NCBI RefSeq assembly: GCF_040548815.1
Contig: NZ_JBEPSM010000004.1
Coordinates: 124,001 to 188,000, forward strand
Reading direction: 5' to 3'
DNA length: 64,000 bases
Source: Kaistia defluvii
GTDB lineage: Bacteria; Pseudomonadota; Alphaproteobacteria; Rhizobiales; Kaistiaceae
Shown here one piece after another: positions 8,128-17,785 of this stretch (its first letter is position 1; every line of letters starts with the position of its first letter). Both the position numbers and the translations under genes were made by a program. The notes under the pieces are model-generated. The model had not been told where the DNA came from. It was given only the letters and a program-made list of their open reading frames with translations, and did no database searches.

Positions 8128-9054
8128 CTACGGCTTCGTGTGATCCCGGCGGCCGAAGTCCGGCGCGGCGGTATCCTGGCCGATCGCGACGATCGAGCGG
8201 CGGATGGCGCGGGTGCGGGTAAACAGGTCGAACAGCGTGTCGCCGTCGCCATTTCGGATCGCCCGCGTCAGCGTCGCCAGATCCTCGTTGAAGCGGCCCA
8301 GCATCTCGAGCACGGCTTCCTTGTTGTTCAGGAAGACGTCGCGCCACATCGTTGGGTCGGACGCCGCGATACGGGTGAAATCTCGGAAGCCCGAGGCCGA
8401 GAACTTCAGCACTTCCGAGCGGATGCCGGATTCGAGGTCCGCGGCCGTACCGACGATGTTGTAGGCGATCAGATGCGGCAGATGGCTGGTGATCGCCAGA
8501 ACCAGGTCGTGGTGCTCGGCGCTCATCGCCTCGACATTGGCGCCCAGCGCCCGCCAGAACGCCATCAGCTTTTCAACCGCTGCGGGATCGACGGTCTCTG
8601 CCGGGGTCAGCACGCACCAGCGGTTCTGGAACAGATCGACCAGGCCGGCATCGGGACCGGAATGCTCGGTTCCCGCCAGCGGATGACCGGGGATGAAGTG
8701 CACGGCCGACGGCAGATGCGGGGCCATCGCCTTGACGACGGAAACCTTGACCGAGCCGACGTCGGAGACGATCGCGCCGGCCTTCAGATGCGGGCCGATG
8801 GCCTTGGCGACGTCACCCGACGCACCGACCGGAACGCAGACAATGACGAGATCGGCATCGCGCACGGCATCCCCCGCGTCCGCGAAATAGACGTCGCCCA
8901 GGCCGAGCTGTTCGGCGCGGGCGAGTGTCGCCGGGCTGCGGGTCGAGATGGCGATCTCGCCCACGACGCCGGCGCGGCGCGCGGCGAGCGCGATCGAAGC
9001 GCCGATATGGCCGATGCCGACCAGAGCGAGCTTGCCGAAGAGAGGCTCCGACAT
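8128..9054 (-). CDS. tyrC: Prephenate/arogenate dehydrogenase family protein
   Basis: This 308-residue NAD(P)-dependent dehydrogenase of tyrosine synthesis has a Rossmann GxGxxG (VGIGHIGASIA, residues 9-19) and VIVCVPVG near residue 70. SDVGSVK is near residue 97, the substrate-binding GHPLAGTEHSG is near residue 120, and a helical dimerisation domain contains ITSHLPHLIAY. It is the last gene of an operon with chorismate mutase and hisC. The ATG shares one base with the hisC stop (TGATG). Whether prephenate, arogenate or both are used cannot be told from sequence. Confidence 0.9.
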   Translation of the reverse strand: MSEPLFGKLALVGIGHIGASIALAARRAGVVGEIAISTRSPATLARAEQLGLGDVYFADAGDAVRDADLVIVCVPVGASGDVAKAIGPHLKAGAIVSDVGSVKVSVVKAMAPHLPSAVHFIPGHPLAGTEHSGPDAGLVDLFQNRWCVLTPAETVDPAAVEKLMAFWRALGANVEAMSAEHHDLVLAITSHLPHLIAYNIVGTAADLESGIRSEVLKFSASGFRDFTRIAASDPTMWRDVFLNNKEAVLEMLGRFNEDLATLTRAIRNGDGDTLFDLFTRTRAIRRSIVAIGQDTAAPDFGRRDHTKP

Positions 9055-10190
9055 CAGCGCGCCGTCCGGTGCAGGAAGTCGCGCAGCGCCGCGATCGTCG
9101 CCTCGTTCGCCTCGGCCGAGCCGATGGTCATGCGCAGCGCATTGGGCAGGTGATAGCTGGTCATGACACGCAGGATGATGCCATGCGAGACGAGATATTC
9201 GTCGGCATCGACCGCGCGGCGGCCCTTGTCTTCCGGAAAGTGGATCAGCACGAAATTGCCGACGCTCGGCGTCACCTCGAGGCCGAGCGAGCGGATGCCC
9301 TCGGTGACGCGCGGCAGCCATTCCTCGTTATGCGCGATGGCGGCGTCGATATGGGCGCGATCCCGCAATGCCGCTATGCCGGCGGCCATGGCCGGGGCGG
9401 AAACGTTGAACGGGCCGCGGATGCGGTTCATCGCATCGATCACCTCGGCCGGGCCATAGCCCCAGCCGAGACGCACGCCGGCCAGGCCGTAGATCTTCGA
9501 GAAGGTGCGCGTCATCAGCACGTTCGGCACGCTGCCGGCGAGCTCGATGCCGCTCTCATAATCGTTGCGGCGGACATATTCCGAATAGGCGGCGTCCAGC
9601 ACCAGCAGGACGCGCGGCGGCAGCGAGGCATGCAGCCGGCGGATCTCGCTGAACGGCAGATAGGTGCCGGTGGGGTTGTTCGGATTGGCGACGAAGACGA
9701 TGCGCGTCTTGTCCGTCACCAGTTCGAGGATGCCGTCGACATAGGCCGTCAGGTCCTTTTCCGGCGCGACGACGGGCGTGGCGCCCGCGGCCTGGATCAG
9801 GATCGGATAGACGTTGAAGCCGTGCCGCGAATAGATCGCCTCGTCGCCGGGGCCCAGATAGACGTGGCTGACCATCGCCAGCACGTCGTCGGAGCCGTTG
9901 CCGCAGATGATGCGGGACGCATTGATGCCATAGGCGTCAGCGATCGCGGCGCGCAGTTCGCCGGCCGAGCCATCGGGATAGATCTCGAGCTTGGCGGCGG
10001 CCGCCTGGTAGGCGGCGACGGCGGCAGGGCTCGGCCCAAGCGGCGTCTCGTTGGAGGAAAGCTTGTAGACCTTGGAGCCGCCGGTCGCCTTCGAGCGGCC
10101 CGGCACATAGGGGGCGATATCCAGAACGCCCGGACGCGGCACGGGCCGGTCGGCGGGCTTGGTATCCGGCGTCTTCGACGACTTGTTCAT
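9054..10190 (-). CDS. hisC: Histidinol-phosphate/aromatic aminotransferase
   Basis: This 378-residue PLP-dependent class I/II aminotransferase has [11 protein letters not shown] near residue 46, GNGSDDVL near residue 97, [11 protein letters not shown] near residue 170 and the PLP-lysine motif [16 protein letters not shown] near residue 233. Its position between chorismate mutase and tyrC suggests it serves phenylalanine/tyrosine as well as, or instead of, histidine synthesis. ATG at 10190 shares a base with the upstream stop; an adjacent GTG one codon earlier is possible. Confidence 0.88.
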   Translation of the reverse strand: MNKSSKTPDTKPADRPVPRPGVLDIAPYVPGRSKATGGSKVYKLSSNETPLGPSPAAVAAYQAAAAKLEIYPDGSAGELRAAIADAYGINASRIICGNGSDDVLAMVSHVYLGPGDEAIYSRHGFNVYPILIQAAGATPVVAPEKDLTAYVDGILELVTDKTRIVFVANPNNPTGTYLPFSEIRRLHASLPPRVLLVLDAAYSEYVRRNDYESGIELAGSVPNVLMTRTFSKIYGLAGVRLGWGYGPAEVIDAMNRIRGPFNVSAPAMAAGIAALRDRAHIDAAIAHNEEWLPRVTEGIRSLGLEVTPSVGNFVLIHFPEDKGRRAVDADEYLVSHGIILRVMTSYHLPNALRMTIGSAEANEATIAALRDFLHRTAR

Positions 10191-11068
10191 CACGATACTC
10201 CCGCCTCGTCGAGGCGCTCATAGAGAACTGGATTGGCGTCGACATCGCCGATGGCGATGCCGCGCGACAGCGCGCCGACGCGCGCCACATCCTCGAATCC
10301 CGCATGCGCCGCGAGGGCGGCAACCGGCGTTCCAACCGGCAGGGCGATCAGCTTTTCCGCTCCCGCCTCGGCCAGCACGGTTCCGCCGGCCGCGACGATC
10401 GCCGGCCACGGATCCTTGCCGATCGCCGTCACGGCGAAGAGATCAAGGTCCGGCGGCGTCGGATCGGCCAGCTCCGGCGCGATGACAAAGGCCGGGTGCT
10501 CGGCCGGACGGCCCGCGATCCGGATATAGGGCGACATCGCCATGATGCGCGGCGCGGACGGACGCCCGAGCGCCCGCCACCAGGCGCCGGCGGAGGGGGG
10601 CTGCTCGGCCGAGACCAGACCAAGATCGGTGCCGGTCTCGCGGATATGGTTGATCGTCGCCACAGCGTCGGCATAGCCGTGCAGCGCCACGGTGAAGCCG
10701 AACAGGAAACGGGCGGTATCGCGCAGCGAGTCGCGGGCGACGCCCTGGTCGATGCCGACGTCGAAATTCGCCTGCATCCGCGTGAAGGTCGTGATGATCT
10801 CGCGCCAGATATGCTCGACGGTCCAGATCGGCAGCGCGCCCTCGTGTCGTGCCACCAGCCGGCGCATCATGTCGGCCTCGCGGCCCGGACGGAACGCGGC
10901 GCCGGGCCGGCTCGTGCCCTTGACCTTGATCAGCGTGTCGATGGCCGTGCCGCGCTCGATCAGGCAGCGATGCATCTCGGCATCCAACTCGTCGATCGTT
11001 TGCCGGATGCGGGCGAGTGTCGCCGCATCTGCTTCGGTGGCAGAATTCTTTGTCTCGGTCGAGGCCAT
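10190..11068 (-). CDS. Chorismate mutase with C-terminal extension
   Basis: This 292-residue protein has an N-terminal AroQ-type chorismate mutase domain (about residues 15-105). Its helices contain [22 protein letters not shown], then a [16 protein letters not shown] segment that carries the usual R-x-x-x-E-x-x-x-x-R spacing. The roughly 180 residues beyond it are not a prephenate dehydratase that I can recognise; this fused layout recurs in rhizobial operons with hisC and tyrC. It is the first gene of the operon. ATG at 11068 is chosen since upstream codons are unlike the family. Confidence 0.82.
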   Translation of the reverse strand: MASTETKNSATEADAATLARIRQTIDELDAEMHRCLIERGTAIDTLIKVKGTSRPGAAFRPGREADMMRRLVARHEGALPIWTVEHIWREIITTFTRMQANFDVGIDQGVARDSLRDTARFLFGFTVALHGYADAVATINHIRETGTDLGLVSAEQPPSAGAWWRALGRPSAPRIMAMSPYIRIAGRPAEHPAFVIAPELADPTPPDLDLFAVTAIGKDPWPAIVAAGGTVLAEAGAEKLIALPVGTPVAALAAHAGFEDVARVGALSRGIAIGDVDANPVLYERLDEAGVS

Positions 11069-11197
11069 CGTTGGATCGGCTCTTGGCGGGAAAAACACAA
11101 GCCGCGCCAAGGCGGACGGCGGCGGCCGATTCATAGGCAAGCCCAACCGCAAAATCAAAGAAAACATCGCGATGCCAGGTGGCGACGACCGATGGGA

Positions 11198-11938
11198 TTA
11201 TCCCGGCGGCGCCAGCGCCGGGCGAAAGGCGGGCTGGCGGCGGCGATGGCTGCGCGCCGGCAGGCCCTGATAGACCAGCTTGGTGGCCTCGACGATCTGC
11301 ACCCCGGCAAAGCCCGGCCAGAGCATCTCCCCGGTCCGTTCCCAGCCGCGGCCGCTATGGATCAGCATGCGGCTGGCGAAGGGCGGGGCAAACAGCGCGC
11401 CGCTCCATGCCGTCTCGCTGAATTCGGTATTGCGCAGCAGCGTCGCCAGCTGGCCGCGGCTGAAGGGCCTGCCATAGCCGAAGGGCGTGCTTTCCACCCG
11501 CGCCCAGATGCCGCGCCGGTTCGGCACGACCACGATCAGCTTGCCGCCCGGAACCAGCACGCGCCAGAGCTCGCGCAGCGTCTCGCGCGCATTGGACGCC
11601 GTCTCCAGGCAATGGATGACGAGGATGCGGTCGATCGACGAATCGGTCAGCGGCAATTCGTCCTCGGCGACGAGCGCGGCCAGGTTGCCGCCCTCGGACG
11701 GCCAGTTCATCACGCCCTGGGCGGCCGGCATGAAATTGAGCACGCGCTCCGCCTGGGCCACGAAAGGGGCGAGATAGGGCGTCGCATAGCCGAGCCCCAG
11801 CACCCGGTCGCCGGTGACGCGCGGCCAGAGCGCCGCCAGCTTGGCCGCGACCAGGCCCTGCGCGACGCCGCCCAGCCGCTCGGTATAGAAGCTCGCGAGA
11901 TCGAGCACGTCGGGCGTCAGCGTACGGCCCTGTTCCAA
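11198..11938 (-). CDS. Class I SAM-dependent methyltransferase
   Basis: This 246-residue protein has a Rossmann methyltransferase fold. The glycine-rich motif I is VLGLGYATPYLAPF near residues 47-60, an acidic strand contains LPLTDSSIDRILVIHCLE near residue 95, and a post-motif reads RVLVPGGKLIVVVPNRRG near residue 126. The Methyltransf_11-like core is followed by an Arg-rich C-terminal tail. The substrate is unknown. It is divergent from gloB, whose start lies 92 bases away. Confidence 0.78.
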   Translation of the reverse strand: MEQGRTLTPDVLDLASFYTERLGGVAQGLVAAKLAALWPRVTGDRVLGLGYATPYLAPFVAQAERVLNFMPAAQGVMNWPSEGGNLAALVAEDELPLTDSSIDRILVIHCLETASNARETLRELWRVLVPGGKLIVVVPNRRGIWARVESTPFGYGRPFSRGQLATLLRNTEFSETAWSGALFAPPFASRMLIHSGRGWERTGEMLWPGFAGVQIVEATKLVYQGLPARSHRRRQPAFRPALAPPG

Positions 11939-12030
11939 ACACGATCTCCCCTGTCGATGTCGGCGCGACGATGTTAGGTAACGATCCGAAACGACGCCAC
12001 CCCATCCATACGCCCATATTGGAGTTCGTC

Positions 12031-12801
12031 ATGGCTCTCGCAATCTTCCAGTTCCCCTGCCTTTCCGACAATTACGGCGTGTTGATCCACGACGAGGCTT
12101 CCGGCCGCACCGCCTCGATCGACGCCCCGGACGCCGTGGCCGTCAGCGCGGCGCTGGACAAGACCGGCTGGAGACTGACGGAAATCCTGACGACGCATCA
12201 CCACGCCGATCACACCGACGGCAATCTGGCGCTGAAGACGACGACCGGCTGCACCATCACGGGGCCGAGCTACGAGGCCGACACCATCCCCGGCATCGAC
12301 AACACGCTCTCCGAAGGCGACGTCTATGATTTCGCCGGCCATCCGGTACATGTGATCCACACGCCGGGCCACACGCTGGGCCACATCGCCTACTACCTGC
12401 CGGAAGACGGGATCGCCTTTGTCGGCGACACGATGTTCGCGCTCGGCTGCGGCCGCGTCTTCGAAGGCACGCTCGACCAGATGTGGGATTCGCTGCAGAA
12501 GCTCGCCGCCCTGCCGGATGAGACGGTCGTCTATTGCGGCCATGAATATACCGAATCGAACCTCCGCTTCGCCATGACCATCGACGGCAGCAATCCCGCT
12601 CTGCTCGCCCGCGGCGAGGAAATCCGCGCGCTGCGCGCCGCCGGCAAGCCGACCGTGCCGACGACCATCGCCGCCGAGAAGGCGACCAACCCCTATCTGC
12701 GCGCCGGCGATCCGGCCGTTCGCCAGGCGATGGACATGCCGACCGCACCAGCTTCCGAAGTTTTCGCCGCCATCCGCACCGCCAAGGACAATTTCAAGTG
12801 A
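12031..12801 (+). CDS. gloB: Hydroxyacylglutathione hydrolase (glyoxalase II)
   Basis: This 256-residue metallo-beta-lactamase-fold enzyme hydrolyses S-lactoylglutathione in methylglyoxal detoxification. The binuclear metal motif THHHADHTDG is near residue 56, later ligands are in HTPGHTLGH (near residue 111) and FVGDTMFALGCGRVFEGT (near residue 130), and CGHEYTESNLRFA lies near residue 169. The C-terminal glutathione-binding region is present. The start follows GGAG by 6 bases. The stop overlaps the next gene (GTGA). Confidence 0.92.
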   Translation: MALAIFQFPCLSDNYGVLIHDEASGRTASIDAPDAVAVSAALDKTGWRLTEILTTHHHADHTDGNLALKTTTGCTITGPSYEADTIPGIDNTLSEGDVYDFAGHPVHVIHTPGHTLGHIAYYLPEDGIAFVGDTMFALGCGRVFEGTLDQMWDSLQKLAALPDETVVYCGHEYTESNLRFAMTIDGSNPALLARGEEIRALRAAGKPTVPTTIAAEKATNPYLRAGDPAVRQAMDMPTAPASEVFAAIRTAKDNFK

Positions 12802-13238
12802 GTTCGGCCGACGAGATCATCCGCAAGCTCGAACTCCAGCCGCATCCCGAGGGCGGCTTCTATCGCCGCACCTTCGAGGACAGCGTCACCCATAATGGCC
12901 GGCCTGCCTCGACGGCGATCTACTACCTGCTCGCGGCGGGCATGAAATCGCACTGGCACCGGATCGATGCGATCGAGGTCTGGCACTACTATGCCGGCGC
13001 GCCGATCGAATTGTCGCTGTCGGAAGATGGCGGCGTGACCGAGACGTTTCGCCTCGGCGGCGACGTTCTGGCCGGCGAGCAGCCGCAGGTCATCGTGCCC
13101 ACCGGCTGGTGGCAAGCGGCCCGGAGCCTCGGCGACTGGACGCTGGTCGGCTGCACGGTAGCGCCGGGCTTCCGTTTCGAAGGCTTCGAACTGGCCGCGC
13201 CGGAGTGGGCTCCGCTCGATCAGCCCGAGCGTTACTGA
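12798..13238 (+). CDS. Cupin domain protein (DUF985)
   Basis: This 146-residue protein belongs to the DUF985 cupin family. It shows LQPHPEGGFYRRTFED (residues 13-28), a STAIYYLL strand, the metal-type SHWHRIDAIEVWHYYAG motif near residue 55, a VIVPTGWWQAA strand and a GCTVAPGFRFEGFE motif. The function is unknown; the fold suggests small-molecule binding or enzymatic activity. It starts with GTG inside the gloB stop region, a 4-base overlap, so it is coupled to gloB. Confidence 0.85.
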   Translation: MSSADEIIRKLELQPHPEGGFYRRTFEDSVTHNGRPASTAIYYLLAAGMKSHWHRIDAIEVWHYYAGAPIELSLSEDGGVTETFRLGGDVLAGEQPQVIVPTGWWQAARSLGDWTLVGCTVAPGFRFEGFELAAPEWAPLDQPERY

Positions 13239-13386
13239 GGAGAAGACCGCCATTCTTCATCGAGAGTGGCGAAGCGGCATCGCCAAACCGGCGACGGCCC
13301 GTTAAGGTGCTGTCGCCGTTGGGGCAATGGCAGCAAATCTAAGATCTGAGTGGGGGGAAGACGTTGGTGCACCGCAGGGATAGGTC

Positions 13387-15465
13387 ATGACGGCCCCAAT
13401 CAAGAGCGTTCTCTTCGTCGACTATGACAGCCTCTATCTGAGCCTTCGGGCCCGCGACCCCGGCATGGCGCGGCGTTTCGCGCTGCGCCCCGGCGTCTGG
13501 CTCGAGGCGATCGAGGCCGGATTGCTGCTGGAGCCGCGCGGCGAGGAAGCTACCCGCCGCCGCATCCTGATGCGCCGCTGCTATGCCGATCCGAAGCTGC
13601 TGGGCAAGGCGCGCTCCGCCTTTACAGGCCACGGCTTCCAGATCGTCGACTGCCCGCCCTTGCCAGGCCGCGAGCGCAACTCGGCCGAAATCCACATGGT
13701 GCTCGACACCATCGATGCGCTGGCGCACCAGACCGGCTTCGAGGAATTCATCCTGCTGTCGGCCGATTCCGACCTGACGCCGGTGATCTACCGCCTGCGC
13801 TCCTACAATCGCTCGACCGTGATCTACTCGACGCTGACGACCTCGGCCGGCTATCGCACCATCGCCGACGGCGTGCTCGACGAACAGGCGCTGATCGCGC
13901 TTCTCGCACCCACGGCCGACGCCGAAACGCCCGAGACGACGGACGAGGCGGAAGAAGAGAACGCGCAGGGCCGCGCCAATGGCAACGAGCGCGACGGCCT
14001 GGCCGGCCTCGCCCGCCGCGTCCACCAAGCGACCAACGTTCCGCTGTTCTCGCCGCGCGTCTATGGCGAACTGTTCCGCGCGCTGACCCGCGAAGTCGCC
14101 GAGAACGGCTATCATTTCCAGACCACGGCGGAGAATGTCGCCGCGCGGCTGACGGCGAACGGCCGCAACGCCTCGCGCCGGCAGATTGCCTTCGTGGTCA
14201 AGGGACTGGCGCTGAAGGGCCATGTCTTCTCGACCAGCGACAGCCCGGAAAAGCTGGCGGAAGCCTTCAAGGAACAGGTGCTCTATCTCGCGCGCAATGC
14301 CGGTGTCGAAATCGACGAGGGCATGGAGACGCTGATCAGCACCTGGATCGTCGGCCGCGAAAGTTCGTCGCCGGCCGTTGCCTCGCCGTCCCTGCCGGCC
14401 GAAGCGGCAGTGGTCGCCGCCGCGCCGGCCGAGCGCCCCGCCCCGCGCCCGATCCCGTCGCCGCCGATCCAGGCGGCTCCGCAGGCTCCAGCCCAGCCCG
14501 CCTGGACCCGACCGGCCGTGTCGCAGCCCGATGCGCCGCAGCCCACCGTGCAGCCGCAGGCGCTTCAGCCCCAGGCCCCACGGCCGGTGATCGCGCCGCA
14601 GCCGGCGGCCCCGGCGACGGTTTCGCCCTCGCGCCTGTCGTCGCAGCCCTCGGCGCAGCCCGTGGCGCCGCAGGCGATCCCACGCGAAGCCCGTCCGATC
14701 AGCCTGCAGCCGATCTCGGCAACCATGCCGCAGCCGACCCGGCCGATCCAGGTGCACGCGATCGTCGAGCCGGCGCCCGAACCGGCCGCGCCCGAGCCCC
14801 AGGTGGCCGCGCCCGTCGAACCGCGCGCCCCGCGCCCGGTGGCGGAACCCGCCGCGCCGGTGCTGAGCCCCGCGCCCCAGGCGCCGCCGCCACAGGCGAC
14901 CGTTCGCACAGAGATCCGCCCCGAAACGCCGCAACCGACGCTCCGCCGCTCCCAGGTCGACCCGGAATCGCTTCTCGCCGAGATTTCCTCGCCGCAGCCG
15001 GCGCCCCGCTCCAACATCGCCCCGCCGCGCCCGCGCGCGCCGCGGCCGATCACCCCGGAACCGACGGCCGAGCCCGCGCCGCCGGCCAGCCCGGCGCGCC
15101 CGCCCGCGCCCCGCGCCCCAGCCGGCACCGCTGTTGCCACGCGGCCTCCGGCGCGGCGCCTGTCCGCTCCCGCGCCCGACAATGCCGGCGACCCGATCGA
15201 AAATTCGATCCTCGCCGCGATCGCCCAGGCGGTCGATGTGTTGGTCGATGACGGCGGCGAGCAGGAGGCTCCGCAGGCAGCGCCCAAGCCGGTTGAGCCG
15301 CCGGCACAGCGCGCCGCGCCGCCGCGGGCCCCTGCCCGTATCGCGGCGCCCGTGCGCGCGCCGGAGCCGACGCCCTACCCGGCCGCCGAGGATGGCGACA
15401 TCGGCGACGAGATCCAGCGGATCCTCGCCGCCTACAGCCAGAACCGGAAGCCGACCGGCCGATAG
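13387..15465 (+). CDS. NYN-domain (PIN-like) protein with long Pro/Ala-rich linker
   Basis: The N-terminal ~175 residues of this 692-residue protein form an NYN/LabA-like nuclease domain. It has the acidic strand VLFVDYDSLYL (residues 8-18), a MVLDTIDAL helix near residue 112 and LLSADSDLTPVIYRLR near residue 128; such domains usually cleave RNA. Residues about 200-325 look like a helical winged-helix-like module (SPRVYGELFRALTREV, NASRRQIAFVVKGLALKG). Residues about 330-600 are a low-complexity Pro/Ala/Gln-rich linker. Short conserved-looking helices close the protein (NSILAAIAQAVDVLVDDGG, GDEIQRILAAYSQ). An AGGGATAGG sequence precedes the ATG. The RNA target is unknown. Confidence 0.82.
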   Translation: MTAPIKSVLFVDYDSLYLSLRARDPGMARRFALRPGVWLEAIEAGLLLEPRGEEATRRRILMRRCYADPKLLGKARSAFTGHGFQIVDCPPLPGRERNSAEIHMVLDTIDALAHQTGFEEFILLSADSDLTPVIYRLRSYNRSTVIYSTLTTSAGYRTIADGVLDEQALIALLAPTADAETPETTDEAEEENAQGRANGNERDGLAGLARRVHQATNVPLFSPRVYGELFRALTREVAENGYHFQTTAENVAARLTANGRNASRRQIAFVVKGLALKGHVFSTSDSPEKLAEAFKEQVLYLARNAGVEIDEGMETLISTWIVGRESSSPAVASPSLPAEAAVVAAAPAERPAPRPIPSPPIQAAPQAPAQPAWTRPAVSQPDAPQPTVQPQALQPQAPRPVIAPQPAAPATVSPSRLSSQPSAQPVAPQAIPREARPISLQPISATMPQPTRPIQVHAIVEPAPEPAAPEPQVAAPVEPRAPRPVAEPAAPVLSPAPQAPPPQATVRTEIRPETPQPTLRRSQVDPESLLAEISSPQPAPRSNIAPPRPRAPRPITPEPTAEPAPPASPARPPAPRAPAGTAVATRPPARRLSAPAPDNAGDPIENSILAAIAQAVDVLVDDGGEQEAPQAAPKPVEPPAQRAAPPRAPARIAAPVRAPEPTPYPAAEDGDIGDEIQRILAAYSQNRKPTGR

Positions 15466-15494
15466 AGGCTACGAGCTTCGCATTCTCCAATGAA

Positions 15495-15526
15495 AAAGGC
15501 CGGCGCTGGGCGCCGGCCTTTTCTTC
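15495..15526. terminator. Bidirectional terminator between NYN gene and phaB
   Basis: The stem AAGGCCGGCGC/GCGCCGGCCTT (15496-15506 and 15510-15520) has a 3-nt loop. It is followed by TTCTTC on the plus strand and preceded by an A-run that serves the minus strand. Confidence 0.85.
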
Positions 15527-15556
15527 TACGAGCGGTGAGAAATCCGCTGCCGGCGA

Positions 15557-16285
15557 TCAGCCATTCGCCATGTACTGGCCGCCATTGATGGTCAGCACCG
15601 CGCCCGTCATGAAGGCGGAGGCATCCGAGGCGAGATAGGCGACCAGCGCGGCGATCTCCTCGGCCTTGCCCAGGCGGCCGACCGGGATCTGGCCGAGAAT
15701 CCCTTCCATCACCTTGGGCGGCACCGCCATCACCATGTCGGTATCGATATAGCCCGGGCAGATGCAGTTGACCGTGATGCCCTTGCGGGCGTTTTCCAAC
15801 GCCAGCGCCTTGGTGAAACCGACGACGCCGGCCTTGGCGGTCGCATAATTGACCTGGCCGAGTTGCCCCTTCTGCGCGTTGATTGACGAGATGTTGATGA
15901 TGCGGCCGAAGCCGCGCTCGCGCATCCCTTCGATCAGCGGCCGCGTCATGGTGAACATCGAATCGAGGTTGGTCCGGATCACGCTGGACCACTGCTCCTG
16001 GTCCATCTTGTGGAACCATCCGTCGCGCGTGATGCCGGCATTGTTGACCAGCACCTCGACAGGGCCGACGGCCAGTTCGACGGCGCGCACGCCATTGGCG
16101 CAGGCCTCGGCATCGCTCACGTCCCACTGGAACACCGGGATGCCGGTCTCCGCCTGAAAGGCATGCGCCTTCTCGACATTGCCGGCGAAGCTGGCCGCGA
16201 CGGTGTAGCCGGCAGCCTGCAGCCCCTTGGAGACGGCCGCGCCAATGCCGCGCGTGCCGCCAGTAACGAGGGCGACTTTCCCCAT
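15557..16285 (-). CDS. phaB: Acetoacetyl-CoA reductase
   Basis: This 242-residue short-chain dehydrogenase has the Rossmann TGGTRGIGAA at residues 8-17, NNAGITRDGWF near residue 88, the catalytic Ser in IINISSINAQKGQ and the YATAK catalytic pair near residue 153. The ITRDGWFHKM and SINAQKGQLGQVNY signatures are typical of PhaB, which makes (R)-3-hydroxybutyryl-CoA for PHB. It lies 57 bases after phaA on the same strand, forming a phaAB operon. Confidence 0.93.
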   Translation of the reverse strand: MGKVALVTGGTRGIGAAVSKGLQAAGYTVAASFAGNVEKAHAFQAETGIPVFQWDVSDAEACANGVRAVELAVGPVEVLVNNAGITRDGWFHKMDQEQWSSVIRTNLDSMFTMTRPLIEGMRERGFGRIINISSINAQKGQLGQVNYATAKAGVVGFTKALALENARKGITVNCICPGYIDTDMVMAVPPKVMEGILGQIPVGRLGKAEEIAALVAYLASDASAFMTGAVLTINGGQYMANG

Positions 16286-16342
16286 GTGTTCCTCCCCAGA
16301 TTGACCGGTTGAATTCCGGTCTCGATGAAATCCGTCGAAGCG

Positions 16343-17524
16343 TTAGCGCTCGACGGTCAGAGCAATTCCCATTCCACCGCCGATGCAGAGCGTGGCGAGC
16401 CCCTTCTTGGCGTCGCGGCGCGCCATCTCGTGCAGCAGCGTGACCAGAATGCGGGCACCCGAGGCGCCGATCGGATGACCGATGGCGATGGCGCCGCCAT
16501 TGACGTTGACCTTGGCCGGATCCCAGCCGACGCCCTGGTTGACGGCGCAGGCCTGGGCGGCGAAAGCCTCGTTGGCTTCGATCAGGTCGAGGTCGTCGAC
16601 CGACCATCCGGCCTTCTGCAGCGCCTTCTTGGAGGCCGGGATCGGGCCGGTACCCATCAGGGCCGGATCGACGCCGGCCGTCGCCCAGGAGGCGATGCGG
16701 GCGAGCGGCGTGACGCCGCGCCGCGCGGCCTCGGCGGCCGACATCAGCAGCAGCGCCGCGGCGCCATCATTCAGGCCCGAGGCGTTGCCGGCCGTGACCG
16801 TACCGTCCTTCGAGAAGGCCGGACGCAGCTTGGCGGCGGCCTCCATGGTTGCGCCGGCGCGGATGTATTCGTCCTGGTCAACGACGATGTCGCCCTTGCG
16901 GGTCGAGATCGTGAAGGGCGTGATCTCGTCCTTGAACGTGCCGGCCTTCTGCGCCGCCTCGGCCTTGTTCTGCGAGGCCGTGGCGAACTGGTCCTGCTGC
17001 TCGCGGGTGATCTGGAATTCGCGCGCGACGTTCTCGGCCGTGACACCCATGTGGTAGCCGTTGAAGGCGTCCCAGAGGCCGTCCTTGATCATGGTGTCGA
17101 CCATGTTCAGGTCGCCCATCTTGGTGCCGGCGCGCAGATGCGCCGCATGCGGCGACAGCGACATCGATTCCTGGCCGCCCGCCACGATGATCGAGGCGTC
17201 GCCGGTGGCGATCTGCTGCATGCCGAGCGCGACCGAGCGCAGGCCGGAGCCGCAGACCTGGTTGAGGCTCCAGGCGGTGGTCTCCTTGGGCAGGCCGGCG
17301 AGCATCGAGGCCTGGCGCGCCGGGTTCTGGCCCTGGGCCGCGGTCAGCACCTGGCCGAAGATCAGCTCGCTGACCGCTTCCGGCTCGGTCTTGCCCTGCT
17401 CCAGCGCGGCCTTGACCACGGCGGCGCCGAGCTGGTGGGCGGGAATATTGGCAAAGGCGCCGTTGAACGACCCGACGGCGGTGCGCGTGGCGGCGGCGAT
17501 GACGATGTCGGTTTCTGAAGCCAT
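16343..17524 (-). CDS. phaA: Acetyl-CoA C-acetyltransferase (beta-ketothiolase)
   Basis: This 393-residue thiolase condenses two acetyl-CoA as the first step of PHB synthesis. The acyl-accepting Cys91 is in [18 protein letters not shown] is near residue 120, the general-base His is in [13 protein letters not shown] near residue 350, and the proton-donor Cys380 is in CIGGGMG. ATG at 17524 matches the family N-terminus; the ORF is open for 24 codons upstream without resemblance. phaR is divergent, 261 bases away. Confidence 0.94.
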   Translation of the reverse strand: MASETDIVIAAATRTAVGSFNGAFANIPAHQLGAAVVKAALEQGKTEPEAVSELIFGQVLTAAQGQNPARQASMLAGLPKETTAWSLNQVCGSGLRSVALGMQQIATGDASIIVAGGQESMSLSPHAAHLRAGTKMGDLNMVDTMIKDGLWDAFNGYHMGVTAENVAREFQITREQQDQFATASQNKAEAAQKAGTFKDEITPFTISTRKGDIVVDQDEYIRAGATMEAAAKLRPAFSKDGTVTAGNASGLNDGAAALLLMSAAEAARRGVTPLARIASWATAGVDPALMGTGPIPASKKALQKAGWSVDDLDLIEANEAFAAQACAVNQGVGWDPAKVNVNGGAIAIGHPIGASGARILVTLLHEMARRDAKKGLATLCIGGGMGIALTVER

Positions 17525-17620
17525 GATGCTTTCCTCGATCGGGTTTCGGCGGCTGCCGGTTGAAACAATCAGAGACCGGGCGGCGAAGGCTGTCAATCGA
17601 GGCGGACGTTACGCGATTGT

Positions 17621-17662
17621 TGCAATGCATCGTTTGCGCAGCATGGGACTGACAATGCATCG
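17621..17662. promoter_or_regulatory. Repeated TGCA-type site, candidate PhaR operator
   Basis: CAATGCATCG occurs twice, at 17623-17632 and 17653-17662, exactly 30 bp apart (about three helical turns), in the phaA/phaR divergent region. PhaR regulators are known to bind TGC-rich sites near their own and phasin genes. Assignment to PhaR is an inference. Confidence 0.45.
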
Positions 17663-17785
17663 CACAATCAATTTGGTGGATTCCTGGAATGATCCTATCG
17701 TGGCGGGGTGGAAGAGAGGTTGCGAGGACGGCATGCCGAGGCGCGCCAGCCGGACAATCACGCAAGTGGGACGAGGGGAGCGATC

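Noticed and set aside
13339..14934. A 531-codon frame antisense to the NYN gene
   Set aside because: It is an Arg/Gly-rich shadow of the Pro/Ala-rich linker, with no ribosome binding site and no recognisable domain.
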